Below, piece after piece: positions 1-8,803 of a DNA stretch of 64,000 nucleotides. Made by a program: the position numbers and the translations under genes. How positions within the stretch are numbered: the stretch's first letter is position 1; each line of letters begins with the position of its first letter. The notes beneath the pieces are model-generated. The model ran no database searches. It had not been told where the DNA came from and was given only the letters and a program-made list of their open reading frames with translations. The DNA lies in assembly GCF_000026045.1 (NCBI RefSeq), contig NC_007426.1, forward strand, positions 1,550,001 through 1,614,000. The letters run 5' to 3'. The stretch comes from Natronomonas pharaonis DSM 2160 (lineage in GTDB: Archaea > Halobacteriota > Halobacteria > Halobacteriales > Haloarculaceae).

Positions 1-1458
1 GACGACGAGAACACGATGCTGGGGTACAACACCGCAATCAACCGGCTTCTGGGGCTTGATGCGGACCACCGGGAGTTCCTCGGACGGGACTGCCGGGAAA
101 CGCTTGCGGCGGCGACCTACACCGACAACTCCCGTCACCACGCCCTTGCTGACAAGGTCGTCGACGCGCCGCGCAATGCCGACGAGGAATGGGATGTCGA
201 GCGCCGCGAAGACACCTTCAGCTTCATCGGCAACGATGACATCGTCTACGGCGATACGAGCGTCTCGGTAAACACAGAAGGCGAGGAGACGCACATCGAC
301 TTCCTCGCAGCACCCATCTTCGACGACGACGGGGAGCTACGGGCGGTTATCGAACTGGTCGAGGACCGCTCCGAGGCGGTCCGTGAACAAAAGGAGCTCA
401 ACGGACTTGTCACCGAGGTAACCGATACCCTCGACAGCATCGGCACCGGGGAACTCTCTTCGCGGGCCGACTTCGACGGTGACGACGAACTCGTCGAAGA
501 CGAGTTGCTGGATGTCGTCGAAGCGGTAAACGGGATGGCAGAGAACTTCGAACAGCTTGTTATCAGAGTCGAAGACCAGACGGAGGCGCTGGCCGAATCG
601 ATAGCACGGGCGACAGACAGCGCACACAGCATCGATAGGCAGGTCGAAGACCAGACTGAATCGCTCGAGGAGGTGAGCAACGAACTCGAATCGTTCTCGG
701 CGACGATGGAGGAAGTCGCCGCAAGCTCCAACGAGGTCGCGACGGCCGCCGAAAGCGCCCTCGACAACGCCGAACGCGGCGTCGATTCCGGGCAGGATGC
801 CAAGGCAGTCACCGACGAGGTCAACGAGCTGAGCGAACAGCTCGTCGACTCGGTTGCGGAACTGGACGAGTATATGGCCGAAATCGGGGAGGTCGTCGAC
901 ATTATTGCCGACGTAGCCGACCAGACGAACATCCTCGCGCTGAACGCCAACATCGAGGCCGCTCGCGTCGACGCCGACGGCGACGGGTTCGGCGTCGTCG
1001 CCGACGAGGTGAAGTCGCTGGCCAACGAGACCCAACAGTACACCGACGAAATCCGCGACCGCATCGAGACGGTGCAAGGACAGACCGACACGACCGTCGA
1101 GGAAGTCGAACGGACCAACGACCACATCCGCGAGGTTCGCGAGGAGATCGACGAGTCGCTGTCGGCGCTCGATGAACTCTCAGAGAGCATCGAAGACGCG
1201 GCCGAAGGCATCCAGGAAGTCGCGGAGGCCAACGACGAGCAGGCCGCAACTGTCGAGGAGGTGACCGCCACCGTCGATGAGGTCCGCGAGCAAGCCCACG
1301 AGGTCAAACAGGAGACAAACGACATCGTCGAGGAAGCAGAAACACAGGAGGCGGCCGTCGGAACGCTCTCCGAGCGGGTCGAACGGCTCTCGACGGACGC
1401 CACAGAAAACGACGGCGACGGCTTCGACGAAACCACCGCCGAGGACAGCGACGACTGA
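1..1458 (+). CDS. Halobacterial transducer (methyl-accepting signalling protein), C-terminal part
   Basis: The frame is open at base 1, so the N-terminus lies outside the window; about 485 codons are visible. The first ~110 residues look like the end of a PAS-type sensor domain. Long amphipathic helices follow, then a cytoplasmic signalling domain with the classic hairpin tip (ADQTNILALNANIEAAR followed by GFGVVADEVKSLA). Such proteins relay stimuli to CheA/CheW to control archaellum rotation. No transmembrane segment is visible in the part present, so it may be a soluble transducer or may have lost its membrane part to the window edge. The C-terminus is acidic, as usual in haloarchaea. The family is certain; the stimulus is unknown. 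Confidence 0.93.
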   Translation, partial: DDENTMLGYNTAINRLLGLDADHREFLGRDCRETLAAATYTDNSRHHALADKVVDAPRNADEEWDVERREDTFSFIGNDDIVYGDTSVSVNTEGEETHIDFLAAPIFDDDGELRAVIELVEDRSEAVREQKELNGLVTEVTDTLDSIGTGELSSRADFDGDDELVEDELLDVVEAVNGMAENFEQLVIRVEDQTEALAESIARATDSAHSIDRQVEDQTESLEEVSNELESFSATMEEVAASSNEVATAAESALDNAERGVDSGQDAKAVTDEVNELSEQLVDSVAELDEYMAEIGEVVDIIADVADQTNILALNANIEAARVDADGDGFGVVADEVKSLANETQQYTDEIRDRIETVQGQTDTTVEEVERTNDHIREVREEIDESLSALDELSESIEDAAEGIQEVAEANDEQAATVEEVTATVDEVREQAHEVKQETNDIVEEAETQEAAVGTLSERVERLSTDATENDGDGFDETTAEDSDD

Positions 1459-1499
1459 CTGCGCGGACGGCTTTTATTCGTTGGGCTCGTAGTTCGCGT

Positions 1500-1841
1500 A
1501 TGCTTCAGGTTCGCGGCTCGGCCCACGGGACTGCGCTGACCGGAACACTCTACGAGCCGGACGACGAGCCGCCGACGTTCAGCGGCGCGCCCGACGACAA
1601 CGCACCCTACGTGTGGGTCTGTGACGCCTTCTATGAGGTCGAAAGCGGCGGCCGAACCCAGACGCTCGGCGACCGAACGCTGCAGGTAGCCTTTGAGTCG
1701 CCGATGCCACGGGGTTTCGACGACCGCGAGGCAGCGTTGGATGCCGCTGCCGACCATGTTCGGACACAGTTTGCCCGTCTCGGCGTCGACCGGTCGACGG
1801 TCGATATCGAAGTCATCGAAGCGGAGCCGCAACCGGAGTGA
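1500..1841 (+). CDS. Conserved haloarchaeal hypothetical protein, 113 aa
   Basis: A small soluble acidic protein beginning MLQVRGSAHG, 41 bases after the transducer and 30 bases before a glycosyltransferase, all on the same strand. It has no membrane segment and no metal-binding cysteines. The alternating hydrophobic pattern suggests an alpha/beta fold, and the C-terminal half (AALDAAADHVRTQFARLGVD) is helical. I do not recognise a functional family. Codon use and acidity match the neighbours, so it is very probably a real gene. Confidence 0.8.
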   Translation: MLQVRGSAHGTALTGTLYEPDDEPPTFSGAPDDNAPYVWVCDAFYEVESGGRTQTLGDRTLQVAFESPMPRGFDDREAALDAAADHVRTQFARLGVDRSTVDIEVIEAEPQPE

Positions 1842-1871
1842 TTTAGCAGCCGGCAGCCGAAGCGGCTCGCC

Positions 1872-2948
1872 GTGCGTGTCCTGAACTACCTCGAACTCGA
1901 AGCCAGGCTCCAGCGAAGCGGCATCGGGACCGCCACCCGCCAGCAGCGCCGGGCGCTCTCGCCGACCGATGTCGAGGTCGTAAAAACGCCGTGGAACGGT
2001 GCCAATCCTGCGGAGGCAGCCTTTCGGCGGGCGGTTGGTGGCCGGTTCTTCGAGCGGGTCGACCTCGCCCACTGCAACCTCGTCGGTCCCGGCTCGGCGG
2101 CCGTTGCCCGGCGGGCGATACGGACGGGGACGCCGTTGGTCCTCCATGCACACATCACGCGCGAGGACTTCGCCGGAAGCTTCCGCGGCTCGCGGGCTGT
2201 CGGGCCGGTGCTGGAGCGATACCTTCGGTGGTTCTACTCGCAGGCGGACCTCGTCGTCTGCCCGAGCGAGCATACGAAACGGGTGCTGTCGTCGTATCCG
2301 GTCGATGCGCCGGTTCGTGTCGTAACGAACGGTGTCGATATCGAGTCGCTCGCCGGCCACGAGGCGCTCCGGGACCGCTATCGGAGCCGGTTTGACCTCG
2401 ACGGGACCGTCGTTTTCGCTGTCGGCAACGTCTTCGAGCGCAAGGGGCTGACAGCGTTCTGCCGGCTGGCCGAACGGACCGACTACGAGTTCGTCTGGTT
2501 CGGTCCCTACGACACCGGGCCACACGCTTCGCCGACAGTCCGCCGGTGGGTCAAGGACCCGCCGGAGAACGTCACGTTCACCGGCTGGGTCGACGATATT
2601 CGAGGTGCATACGCGGCAGGCGATATCTACCTGTTTCCGACGAAGGCCGAAAACCAAGGCATCGCCGTGCTGGAGGCGATGGCCTGTGGCAACGCGGTCA
2701 TCCTGCGCGATATCCCGGTTTTCGAGGAGTTCTACACTCACGGCGAGGACTGCCTGAAATGCGACACCCGCTCGGAGTTCGAGGCGGCGATAGACCGGCT
2801 CGCGTCCGACCCTGACCTCCGGGCCCGTCTCGGCGACACGGCCGCAACGACGGCACGCGAACACGGTCTGGACCGCGTCGCTGAGGAGCTACGGGATGCC
2901 TACAGTGACGCCCAGCGGCTTGCCGGGGCGGAACACACAACCGATTAA
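1872..2948 (+). CDS. Glycosyltransferase family 4 protein
   Basis: 358 residues from a GTG start, with the two Rossmann-like halves of GT-B/GT4 enzymes. The C-terminal half shows the donor-binding region of the family: VTNGVDIES, an ERKGL segment, and an E-x7-E-like motif around FPTKAENQGIAVLEAMACG. It would transfer a sugar from an activated donor to a lipid or glycan acceptor at the cytoplasmic membrane face. A second GT4 gene follows after 24 bases, so the two probably act in one glycolipid or surface-glycan pathway. Substrates cannot be read from sequence. A later in-frame start is possible because the GTG is followed by no clear leader. Confidence 0.88.
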   Translation: MRVLNYLELEARLQRSGIGTATRQQRRALSPTDVEVVKTPWNGANPAEAAFRRAVGGRFFERVDLAHCNLVGPGSAAVARRAIRTGTPLVLHAHITREDFAGSFRGSRAVGPVLERYLRWFYSQADLVVCPSEHTKRVLSSYPVDAPVRVVTNGVDIESLAGHEALRDRYRSRFDLDGTVVFAVGNVFERKGLTAFCRLAERTDYEFVWFGPYDTGPHASPTVRRWVKDPPENVTFTGWVDDIRGAYAAGDIYLFPTKAENQGIAVLEAMACGNAVILRDIPVFEEFYTHGEDCLKCDTRSEFEAAIDRLASDPDLRARLGDTAATTAREHGLDRVAEELRDAYSDAQRLAGAEHTTD

Positions 2949-2972
2949 ACCCCGGTTGCCGAACGGGTCGAC

Positions 2973-4076
2973 ATGCGGACCGTCGCGGCCTTCACGGATA
3001 CGTATTTGCCGACGGTCAACGGCGTCAGCTATACCGCCAGCACGTGGCGGGACCGCTGGTGTCGCCGCGGCGGTCGGATGCCGCTTGTCTATCCGGCGGC
3101 CGACGGCTACCAGCCCGAAGACGGCGAGCATCCGGTCGGCAGCGTCCGGTTCCCGTGGTATGAGGGGTTCCGGCTCGGCCGGCCAGCCGTCCCCGACGCC
3201 GTCGAGCGAGCAGCGCCGGATGTCGTCCACGCGCACACGCCGTTCGCGCTGGGGCTGGCGGCCGCACGGTTGGCCGCCCGGTCCGACGCGCCACTTATCG
3301 TGTCCTACCACACGCCGGTCAGCGAGTACGCCGGCTACGTCAGCGACGCCTTCGCCGACGCTGTCGGCGTCGCTGCCGACCGTTACGAGCGATGGTTTCT
3401 CAACCGTGCTGACGCTGTCGTCGCGCCCTCACAGACTGCTGCCGAACGCATCGACGCCGAGGAGACGCCGGTCTACGTCGTCTCCAACGGCGTCGACACC
3501 GACCGGTTCCGGCCGGTCGGAGAACACGCCGTGACAGCGTTCCGCGACCGGTACGGGCTCCCGGATGGCCCGCTGGTCGGGTATACGGGCCGGCACGGCC
3601 GCGAAAAGCGGCTCGGGGATGTATTGGCGGCAACGGCCGGCCTCGATGCCGGTGTCGTCATCGCCGGTGCGGGGCCGGCAACACCGGAACTCCGGCGGCG
3701 GACCGCCGCCCGCGAGGATGTCCGGCTACTCGGGTTCTTAGAGCGAAACGAGCTTCCGGCCTTCTATACGGCACTGGATGCCTTCGCGTTTCCCAGCCCC
3801 GTCGAAACACAGGGGCTTGTCGCGCTGGAGGCCATCGCCTGCGGAACGCCCGTCGTCGCCGCCGACGGCGGCGCGCTTCCGGAAACCGTCGACAGCGGCG
3901 AGACCGGCTGCCATTTCCCGGTCGGCGATGTTAGGGCGTTTCGGACTGCGCTCCGGCAGACACTCGCACGGACGGACGTTCTCAGCGACCGCTGCGTGGC
4001 ACGTCGCGAGCAACTGGCCGTCGAGCGCGCCATCGACCGGCTTGGAGACGTCTACGAAACAGTTACGCATGCCTGA
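2973..4076 (+). CDS. Glycosyltransferase family 4 protein
   Basis: 367 residues starting MRTVAAFTDTYLPTVNG, a typical GT4 N-terminus with the loop that binds the acceptor. The segment VSNGVDTDRFRPVG and the C-terminal donor-site motif PVETQGLVALEAIACGTPVVA mark the C-terminal Rossmann domain. It is paired with the preceding GT4 gene and is likely co-transcribed with it. Members of this subgroup usually add mannose or glucose to diacylglycerol, archaeol or phosphoinositol-type acceptors, but the exact acceptor is inference. Its 3' end faces the convergent ribL-like gene 43 bases away. Confidence 0.9.
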   Translation: MRTVAAFTDTYLPTVNGVSYTASTWRDRWCRRGGRMPLVYPAADGYQPEDGEHPVGSVRFPWYEGFRLGRPAVPDAVERAAPDVVHAHTPFALGLAAARLAARSDAPLIVSYHTPVSEYAGYVSDAFADAVGVAADRYERWFLNRADAVVAPSQTAAERIDAEETPVYVVSNGVDTDRFRPVGEHAVTAFRDRYGLPDGPLVGYTGRHGREKRLGDVLAATAGLDAGVVIAGAGPATPELRRRTAAREDVRLLGFLERNELPAFYTALDAFAFPSPVETQGLVALEAIACGTPVVAADGGALPETVDSGETGCHFPVGDVRAFRTALRQTLARTDVLSDRCVARREQLAVERAIDRLGDVYETVTHA

Positions 4077-4118
4077 GCGGAGCGCCCGAAGAGCGGTCGC
4101 GGCGATGTGCCGGGTGTT

Positions 4119-4541
4119 TTAACAGCGTTCCTCGCAGATGCGGTCGACGATGCGTCCGGTCGATAGAATCTTGTCATCACCATCGCGCGCCGAGGCCCGT
4201 GCGACTTCGCAGTCGATTCCCTCCTCTGTGAGCATCTCTGCGAGCCGTTCGTCGTCGTGATGCTGGTCGTGGCCGAGGACGATAACGTCGGGGTCGATAT
4301 CACGAATCGGGACGAAGAAATCGTCGGTGTGGCCGAGCCGTGCCGAGTCGACTGGGTCGAGCCCGGCGACCATCTCCCGGCGCTGTTCATCGGGAACGAT
4401 AGGTGGCTGTTTGTGGGTGACGTTCTGACTGCGAGCGACGATAACGTGTAGTTCGTCGCCCATAGATTTGGCTTCGGTCAGATAGTAGAGGTGCCCCGGA
4501 TGTAACAGGTCGAATGTGCCTTGGGCGACAACGCGTCTCAT
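4119..4541 (-). CDS. ribL: FAD synthase, archaeal RibL type
   Basis: 140 residues of the nucleotidyltransferase superfamily. The N-terminal [14 protein letters not shown] carries the HxGH nucleotide-binding motif, and [12 protein letters not shown] and ILSTGRIV (ISSTxI-like) are the later family motifs. Archaeal RibL transfers AMP from ATP (or CMP) to FMN to make FAD and corresponds to the cytidylyltransferase-like fold rather than bacterial RibF. The start codon overlaps the stop of the upstream JAMM protease gene (ATGA), so the two are translationally coupled. The symbol is given by family resemblance; glycerol-phosphate or other cytidylyltransferase activity is the main alternative. Confidence 0.85.
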   Translation of the reverse strand: MRRVVAQGTFDLLHPGHLYYLTEAKSMGDELHVIVARSQNVTHKQPPIVPDEQRREMVAGLDPVDSARLGHTDDFFVPIRDIDPDVIVLGHDQHHDDERLAEMLTEEGIDCEVARASARDGDDKILSTGRIVDRICEERC

Positions 4542-5044
4542 CGCATCTCCCGGTCGATGTCGGCCTGCGTGAAATCGAAGAACTGGTCGTCAGGCACGTC
4601 AACGGAGAGAACGTCGAGGTCTATCGGCTCCCCTTCGCGGTCGAAGGCTCGCCAGTCGCTCCGCCGGTAGGGTGCGCCGACGATGATGTGGACCTGTCCC
4701 TTGGTGAACGTCGCAAGGTCGGCGTCGCTCGGGCGTAGTACGCCGTTTGGATGTGAGTGAACAGAGCCGACGCTGTTGAGGTCGTTCGGCATATAGGTCG
4801 GTTTGAACTCGGCGCTTGTCGGGTTGGTTTTGGTTCCCGGCGCAAGCAGTACGTCGGTGATGACGGTCCCGTCGCGGTCGAGTCCCAGCGAGCGCGCGTC
4901 CTGTCCCCGAAGCTGTCCCATATACTCGTTGGGGTGTGAGTCCTCCGAAGCCTGCAGTGCAAACTGCAGCGCGTCGTCGGCGATGCCGATGACCTCTTTC
5001 GACCGGAAGAGCGTCGGCTTCCACAGCGACCCGAGCAGTCCCAT
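4538..5044 (-). CDS. JAMM/Mov34 metalloprotease-like protein
   Basis: 168 residues from [10 protein letters not shown]. The zinc-binding JAMM signature ([16 protein letters not shown]-x-H-P-x7-S-x2-D) is intact at about residues 96-110, with an upstream Glu (NEYMGQL) in the expected place for the catalytic acid. Archaeal JAMM proteins cleave SAMP (ubiquitin-like) isopeptide or C-terminal fusions; whether this one acts on SAMPs is inference. I chose the start at 5044 rather than the longer open frame because the upstream residues do not look like this family. It overlaps ribL by four bases. Confidence 0.88.
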   Translation of the reverse strand: MGLLGSLWKPTLFRSKEVIGIADDALQFALQASEDSHPNEYMGQLRGQDARSLGLDRDGTVITDVLLAPGTKTNPTSAEFKPTYMPNDLNSVGSVHSHPNGVLRPSDADLATFTKGQVHIIVGAPYRRSDWRAFDREGEPIDLDVLSVDVPDDQFFDFTQADIDREMR

Positions 5045-5166
5045 ACACGCAAGTGGGTTCGGACGACAACTAAGGCTTCCGGGTTCGAGGGGCACTTCGG
5101 GCAGGGTGGACAGCGCGTCGAGTTGATACAACACCCTTAAAACGTGTCGGAACCGACAGTTCCACA

Positions 5167-7074
5167 ATGACTCACTCCGCGGCCGGCGACGCCGGCGGCA
5201 ACCGCTCTGCAGAGGTCGTCTACGAGCTGGCTCCCGGTTGTACCCTCGAAGATATCGAGGCGGGGGCCGCATATCTGGCGACCGTCAACGGCGTTGTCGA
5301 TTACGGCGTCTTCGTCGACCTCTCCGAGCACGTCTCGGGGCTCGTCCACGAATCGAACCTGCAAAACGACCACGATGTCGGCGACGAACTCGTCGTCGAA
5401 CTCGTCGAGGAACGCGAGAACGGCGACCTCGGTTTCGAGGAACTCGACGCTGACCCCGACGAGGTCGACCGGACCTCGGTAAACGAGGGCACGGCGGCGA
5501 GAACCGGCGACCTCGCAGACCACGTCGGCGAGACCGTCCACCTCGAAGGCGACATCGTCCAAATAAAACAGACCGCCGGACCGACCATCTTCTCGCTGCG
5601 CGACGGCGACGGCGTCGTCCCGTGTGCAGCCTTCGAATCAGCCGGCGTCCGCGCCTACCCGGCTGTTGAACTCGACGACACGGTCCGCATTACCGGTGCC
5701 GTCGAGACCCACGAGGGAGCACTCCAACTCGAAGTCGACAAGTTGGTCCGGCTCCGCGGTGAGGCGGCCGACGAGGTTCGGACCGAACTCGATGCCGACC
5801 TCGAAGCGCGTGCGGCTCCCGCGGATGTCGAGCCGCTCATCGAGTGGCCGGCCTTCGAGAAGCTCCACGATGACCTTGCCGACCTCGCTCGCCGGCTCCG
5901 GCGGGCCGTGCTTGAATCGCGCCCCATTCGGCTCCGTCACCACGCCGACGGCGACGGCATGTGTGCCTCCCTCCCGGTGCAAATCGCCCTCGAACGGTTC
6001 ATCGACGAGGTCCACCACGACCCCGACGCCGGCCGCCATCTGCTCAAGCGGCTGCCGTCGAAGGCCCCGTTCTACGAGATGGAGGATGTCACCCGCGACC
6101 TCAACTTCGCGCTTGAGGACCGCGAGCGCCACGGCCAGCGGCTTCCGCTGCTGTTCATGGTCGACAACGGCTCGACCGAAGAAGACACCCCTGCCTACCG
6201 TGCCGTCTCGGAGTACGACATCCCGGTGCTCGTCGTCGACCACCACCACCCCGACCCCGACGCCGTCGGCCCGCTCGTCGAACAGCACGTCAATCCGTAT
6301 CTCCACGACGAGGACTACCGCATCACCACGGGGATGATGTGTGTCGAGCTGGCGCGGATGATAGACCCCTCGCTCACTGAGGAACTCGAACACGTGCCGG
6401 CTGTTGCCGGGCTCTCCGACCGCTCGAAGGCCGACGCGATGGACCAGTACCTTGAGTTGGCCGCCGACGCCGGCTACGACGAAAGCGACCTGCAGGACAT
6501 CGGCGAGGCGCTCGATTATGCTGCCCACTGGCTGCGCTACCAGTCCGGTCGGAATCTCATCAAGGACATCCTGAACCTCGACTGCGACGACGCTGCACGG
6601 CATCGCGAACTCGTCTCGTTCCTCGCCGACCGTGCCGAGCGCGACGTTGCAGAGCAGATCGACGACGCGGAGCCACACGTCGAACACGAGCGGCTCGACA
6701 ACGGGGCACACCTCTATCGGCTCGATGTCGAAAACCACGCCCGCCGCTTTACCTACCCCGCGCCGGGGAAGACGACCGGCGAACTTCACGACCGAAAGGT
6801 TACCGAGACCGGCGACCCGGTTATCACCATCGGCTACGGCCCGGACTTCGCTGTGCTCCGGTCCGACGGCGTCCGACTCGACATCCCGAACATGGTAACG
6901 GAGCTTAAATCGGAAGTCGACGGGGCGGGCGTCTCCGGCGGCGGCCACCTCGTCGTTGGGTCCATCAAGTTCGTTCCTGGGATGCGGGAGCCGGTTATCG
7001 ACGCGCTCGTCGAGAAGATGGCCGACGCTGAACTCGACGAAGACCTCCGCAGCACGCTGGTTCGGGACGACTAG
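5167..7074 (+). CDS. DHH-family RecJ-like single-strand nuclease with S1 domain
   Basis: 635 residues in this order: an N-terminal S1 RNA-binding domain (about 20-90; LATVNGVVDYGVFVDLSEHV), an OB-fold segment (about 120-195), a DHH phosphoesterase domain (RLRHHADGDGM and VVDHHHPDPD, the metal ligands), and a DHHA1-like C-terminus (VSGGGHLVVGS). This is the arrangement of archaeal RecJ-like or GINS-associated exonucleases that trim DNA or RNA ends with Mn2+ or Mg2+. The gene stands alone, divergent from the JAMM gene, with a TATA-like CTTAAAACG about 25 bases upstream of the start. Its role in replication or repair is inferred from the family. Confidence 0.92.
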   Translation: MTHSAAGDAGGNRSAEVVYELAPGCTLEDIEAGAAYLATVNGVVDYGVFVDLSEHVSGLVHESNLQNDHDVGDELVVELVEERENGDLGFEELDADPDEVDRTSVNEGTAARTGDLADHVGETVHLEGDIVQIKQTAGPTIFSLRDGDGVVPCAAFESAGVRAYPAVELDDTVRITGAVETHEGALQLEVDKLVRLRGEAADEVRTELDADLEARAAPADVEPLIEWPAFEKLHDDLADLARRLRRAVLESRPIRLRHHADGDGMCASLPVQIALERFIDEVHHDPDAGRHLLKRLPSKAPFYEMEDVTRDLNFALEDRERHGQRLPLLFMVDNGSTEEDTPAYRAVSEYDIPVLVVDHHHPDPDAVGPLVEQHVNPYLHDEDYRITTGMMCVELARMIDPSLTEELEHVPAVAGLSDRSKADAMDQYLELAADAGYDESDLQDIGEALDYAAHWLRYQSGRNLIKDILNLDCDDAARHRELVSFLADRAERDVAEQIDDAEPHVEHERLDNGAHLYRLDVENHARRFTYPAPGKTTGELHDRKVTETGDPVITIGYGPDFAVLRSDGVRLDIPNMVTELKSEVDGAGVSGGGHLVVGSIKFVPGMREPVIDALVEKMADAELDEDLRSTLVRDD

Positions 7075-7075
7075 G

Positions 7076-8752
7076 CTACCACTGCCAGTCGGTGAGCGTC
7101 CCGTTTCTCCCGACGAACTCGAACTGCCTGACGACGAGCAGTGCCACGGCGATGCCGACCGCCACGGCACCCAGAATCCCAGCAGGAACACTCCGCGACG
7201 ACGCTCCGTCGTCCCCGTGCCAATCATCGTCGAAGACCGCCGCATAGTAATCGGCGGCCGGCTCGCCCCGAAGCGCGACCAGTACCTCCCTGTTTTCGGC
7301 TTTCGCCGTCCGCACCCAGTTGAGGCTTCCAACGACGGCGGTGTCGTCAACGACGACGCCCTTCGTGTGTATCTTGTCGTACCCGGCTGGGTCGTCAATA
7401 CGAACGTCGAGCGGCAGGTCGTCGGTCGCTGCCCGGTCGGTGAGCCACTCGGCGAGTGCGGCGTTGTCGTCCTCGACGTACCAGCTATCGGCGAGGTGAA
7501 TACGGACCGGGACGCCGCGGTCGGCGGCTCGTACTGCCGCCCGTAACAGGCGGTTTTCGCGGCTGTCGATGCGGACCTGCTGGATGAGGATTCGCTCCTC
7601 GGCGGCGTCGAGCATCGAGACGAGTTCGTCGTCGGCGTTGTCCGGGGCGGTGAGGACCGTCGCCGAGTTGACCGAAACCGTCTCCGGAGCGTGTCGCTTC
7701 TCAAACCCGCCGAGTGCGGGGTCGCCATCGACAAACGACCGGCCGGCGCGGTACTCCTGCCACGGCGTCGCGGCGCGCCACGACCAATCGGACTCGAAGA
7801 CGGCTGCCAGTTCGTCGGCGGTCGCCTCGTCGTCAAGGCGGACGCCCCACCCGCGGCTCGACATCCCGCCGGTGCCGGCCGGCTTGAAATTCTCCGTCGT
7901 GACGAGCGACCGGTCGTCCGCGAGAGCGTACTTCGGGTGGTGATGTCGGTAGCGGCTGTGGTCGCCGGCCAGGAGGCGAACGTCGACACCGGCAGCAGTG
8001 AGCCGGTCCAGCAGGCGCGCCTGCCGGTCTGTCATCCCACCGACGGGTGCGCCGTCAAGCAGGAGGCGGACATCAACCCCGCGGTTGGCCGCCGCGACGA
8101 GCGTATCGGCGATGGAATCGGAGCCGAACGTGTAGCCGGCAAGCCACAGCCGGTTCTCAGTCCCGGAGAGCGATGCTTCGACGAGGTCCGGCGAGTCGGG
8201 AAGGACGAAGGCAGTCGCCTCATCTATGTGGGTTGAGACCGGCCTATGGTCGGTCGCCCCGAGCGGTCGCCACGCCGCCGCCTCGAAGTCCCGAATCTTC
8301 GAGTCCGGAGCCCGTCGGTAGCGGGCGGTCGACACGGCCCGACCGTCGGCGCGGAGTTCGAGCCGGTCGCCGTCATCGGCCAGCAGTAGTCGCCCTTCGA
8401 CCGGCTCAACGCGGTGGTCGGTGTAGTTCCGTGCGACGCCCGGCTCGGGGGAAAACGCCACCGTGCCTGACATTGTTCGGTTGGGCAGTTGGGCTGTCGC
8501 GTGGCCGTCAGTGAGGGTCCAGTTTGTCGTATCGGTCGGTCCGTCGAATCTGACGGCGACGAACTCACCGGGGTCGCCCCGGGGAACTGGGCTGGGGAAT
8601 GCTTCGACGAGCGTGGCGTTCGGCCCCGCCCCCACGTCCGGAGCGGCGGCGTCGCCGTCGGCGACTACACCTGCCGGAAAGCCTCCAAGGGCGACGACAG
8701 CAGCCGCTGCAAGGACAAGCATAGCGACCAACAGCCGACCGTTTTCGGGCAC
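7076..8752 (-). CDS. Secreted phospholipase D-like protein
   Basis: 558 residues with an N-terminal Sec-type signal segment (MLVLAAAAVVALGGFPAGVVA) and a C-terminal hydrophobic helix (ILGAVAVGIAVALLVV), so it is probably anchored outside the cell. It carries two HKD half-sites: HHPKYALADDRSLVTTENF near residue 270 and HTKGVVVDDTAVVGSLNW near residue 480, as in the two-HKD PLD superfamily. Members hydrolyse phosphodiesters in lipids or nucleic acids. The first half-site has K in place but is preceded by HH rather than a lone H. The substrate is unknown. It lies downstream of the HEAT-repeat gene on the same strand. Confidence 0.88.
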   Translation of the reverse strand: MPENGRLLVAMLVLAAAAVVALGGFPAGVVADGDAAAPDVGAGPNATLVEAFPSPVPRGDPGEFVAVRFDGPTDTTNWTLTDGHATAQLPNRTMSGTVAFSPEPGVARNYTDHRVEPVEGRLLLADDGDRLELRADGRAVSTARYRRAPDSKIRDFEAAAWRPLGATDHRPVSTHIDEATAFVLPDSPDLVEASLSGTENRLWLAGYTFGSDSIADTLVAAANRGVDVRLLLDGAPVGGMTDRQARLLDRLTAAGVDVRLLAGDHSRYRHHHPKYALADDRSLVTTENFKPAGTGGMSSRGWGVRLDDEATADELAAVFESDWSWRAATPWQEYRAGRSFVDGDPALGGFEKRHAPETVSVNSATVLTAPDNADDELVSMLDAAEERILIQQVRIDSRENRLLRAAVRAADRGVPVRIHLADSWYVEDDNAALAEWLTDRAATDDLPLDVRIDDPAGYDKIHTKGVVVDDTAVVGSLNWVRTAKAENREVLVALRGEPAADYYAAVFDDDWHGDDGASSRSVPAGILGAVAVGIAVALLVVRQFEFVGRNGTLTDWQW

Positions 8753-8803
8753 GAGACCCTCTGGTCCCGTCTCCGTATATAAATCGTCGGCGAGGAAGCG
8801 TCG

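Noticed and set aside
246-2864. 872-codon open frame on the minus strand opposite the transducer and a glycosyltransferase
   Set aside because: Its translation is Ser/Arg-rich low-complexity sequence, the usual mirror of a GC-rich acidic gene; the plus-strand transducer and GT4 motifs are unambiguous.
5638-7989. 783-codon open frame on the minus strand opposite the RecJ-like gene
   Set aside because: Frame shadow: no domain, skewed Arg/Ser/Thr content, and it overlaps two clearly conserved genes on opposite strands.
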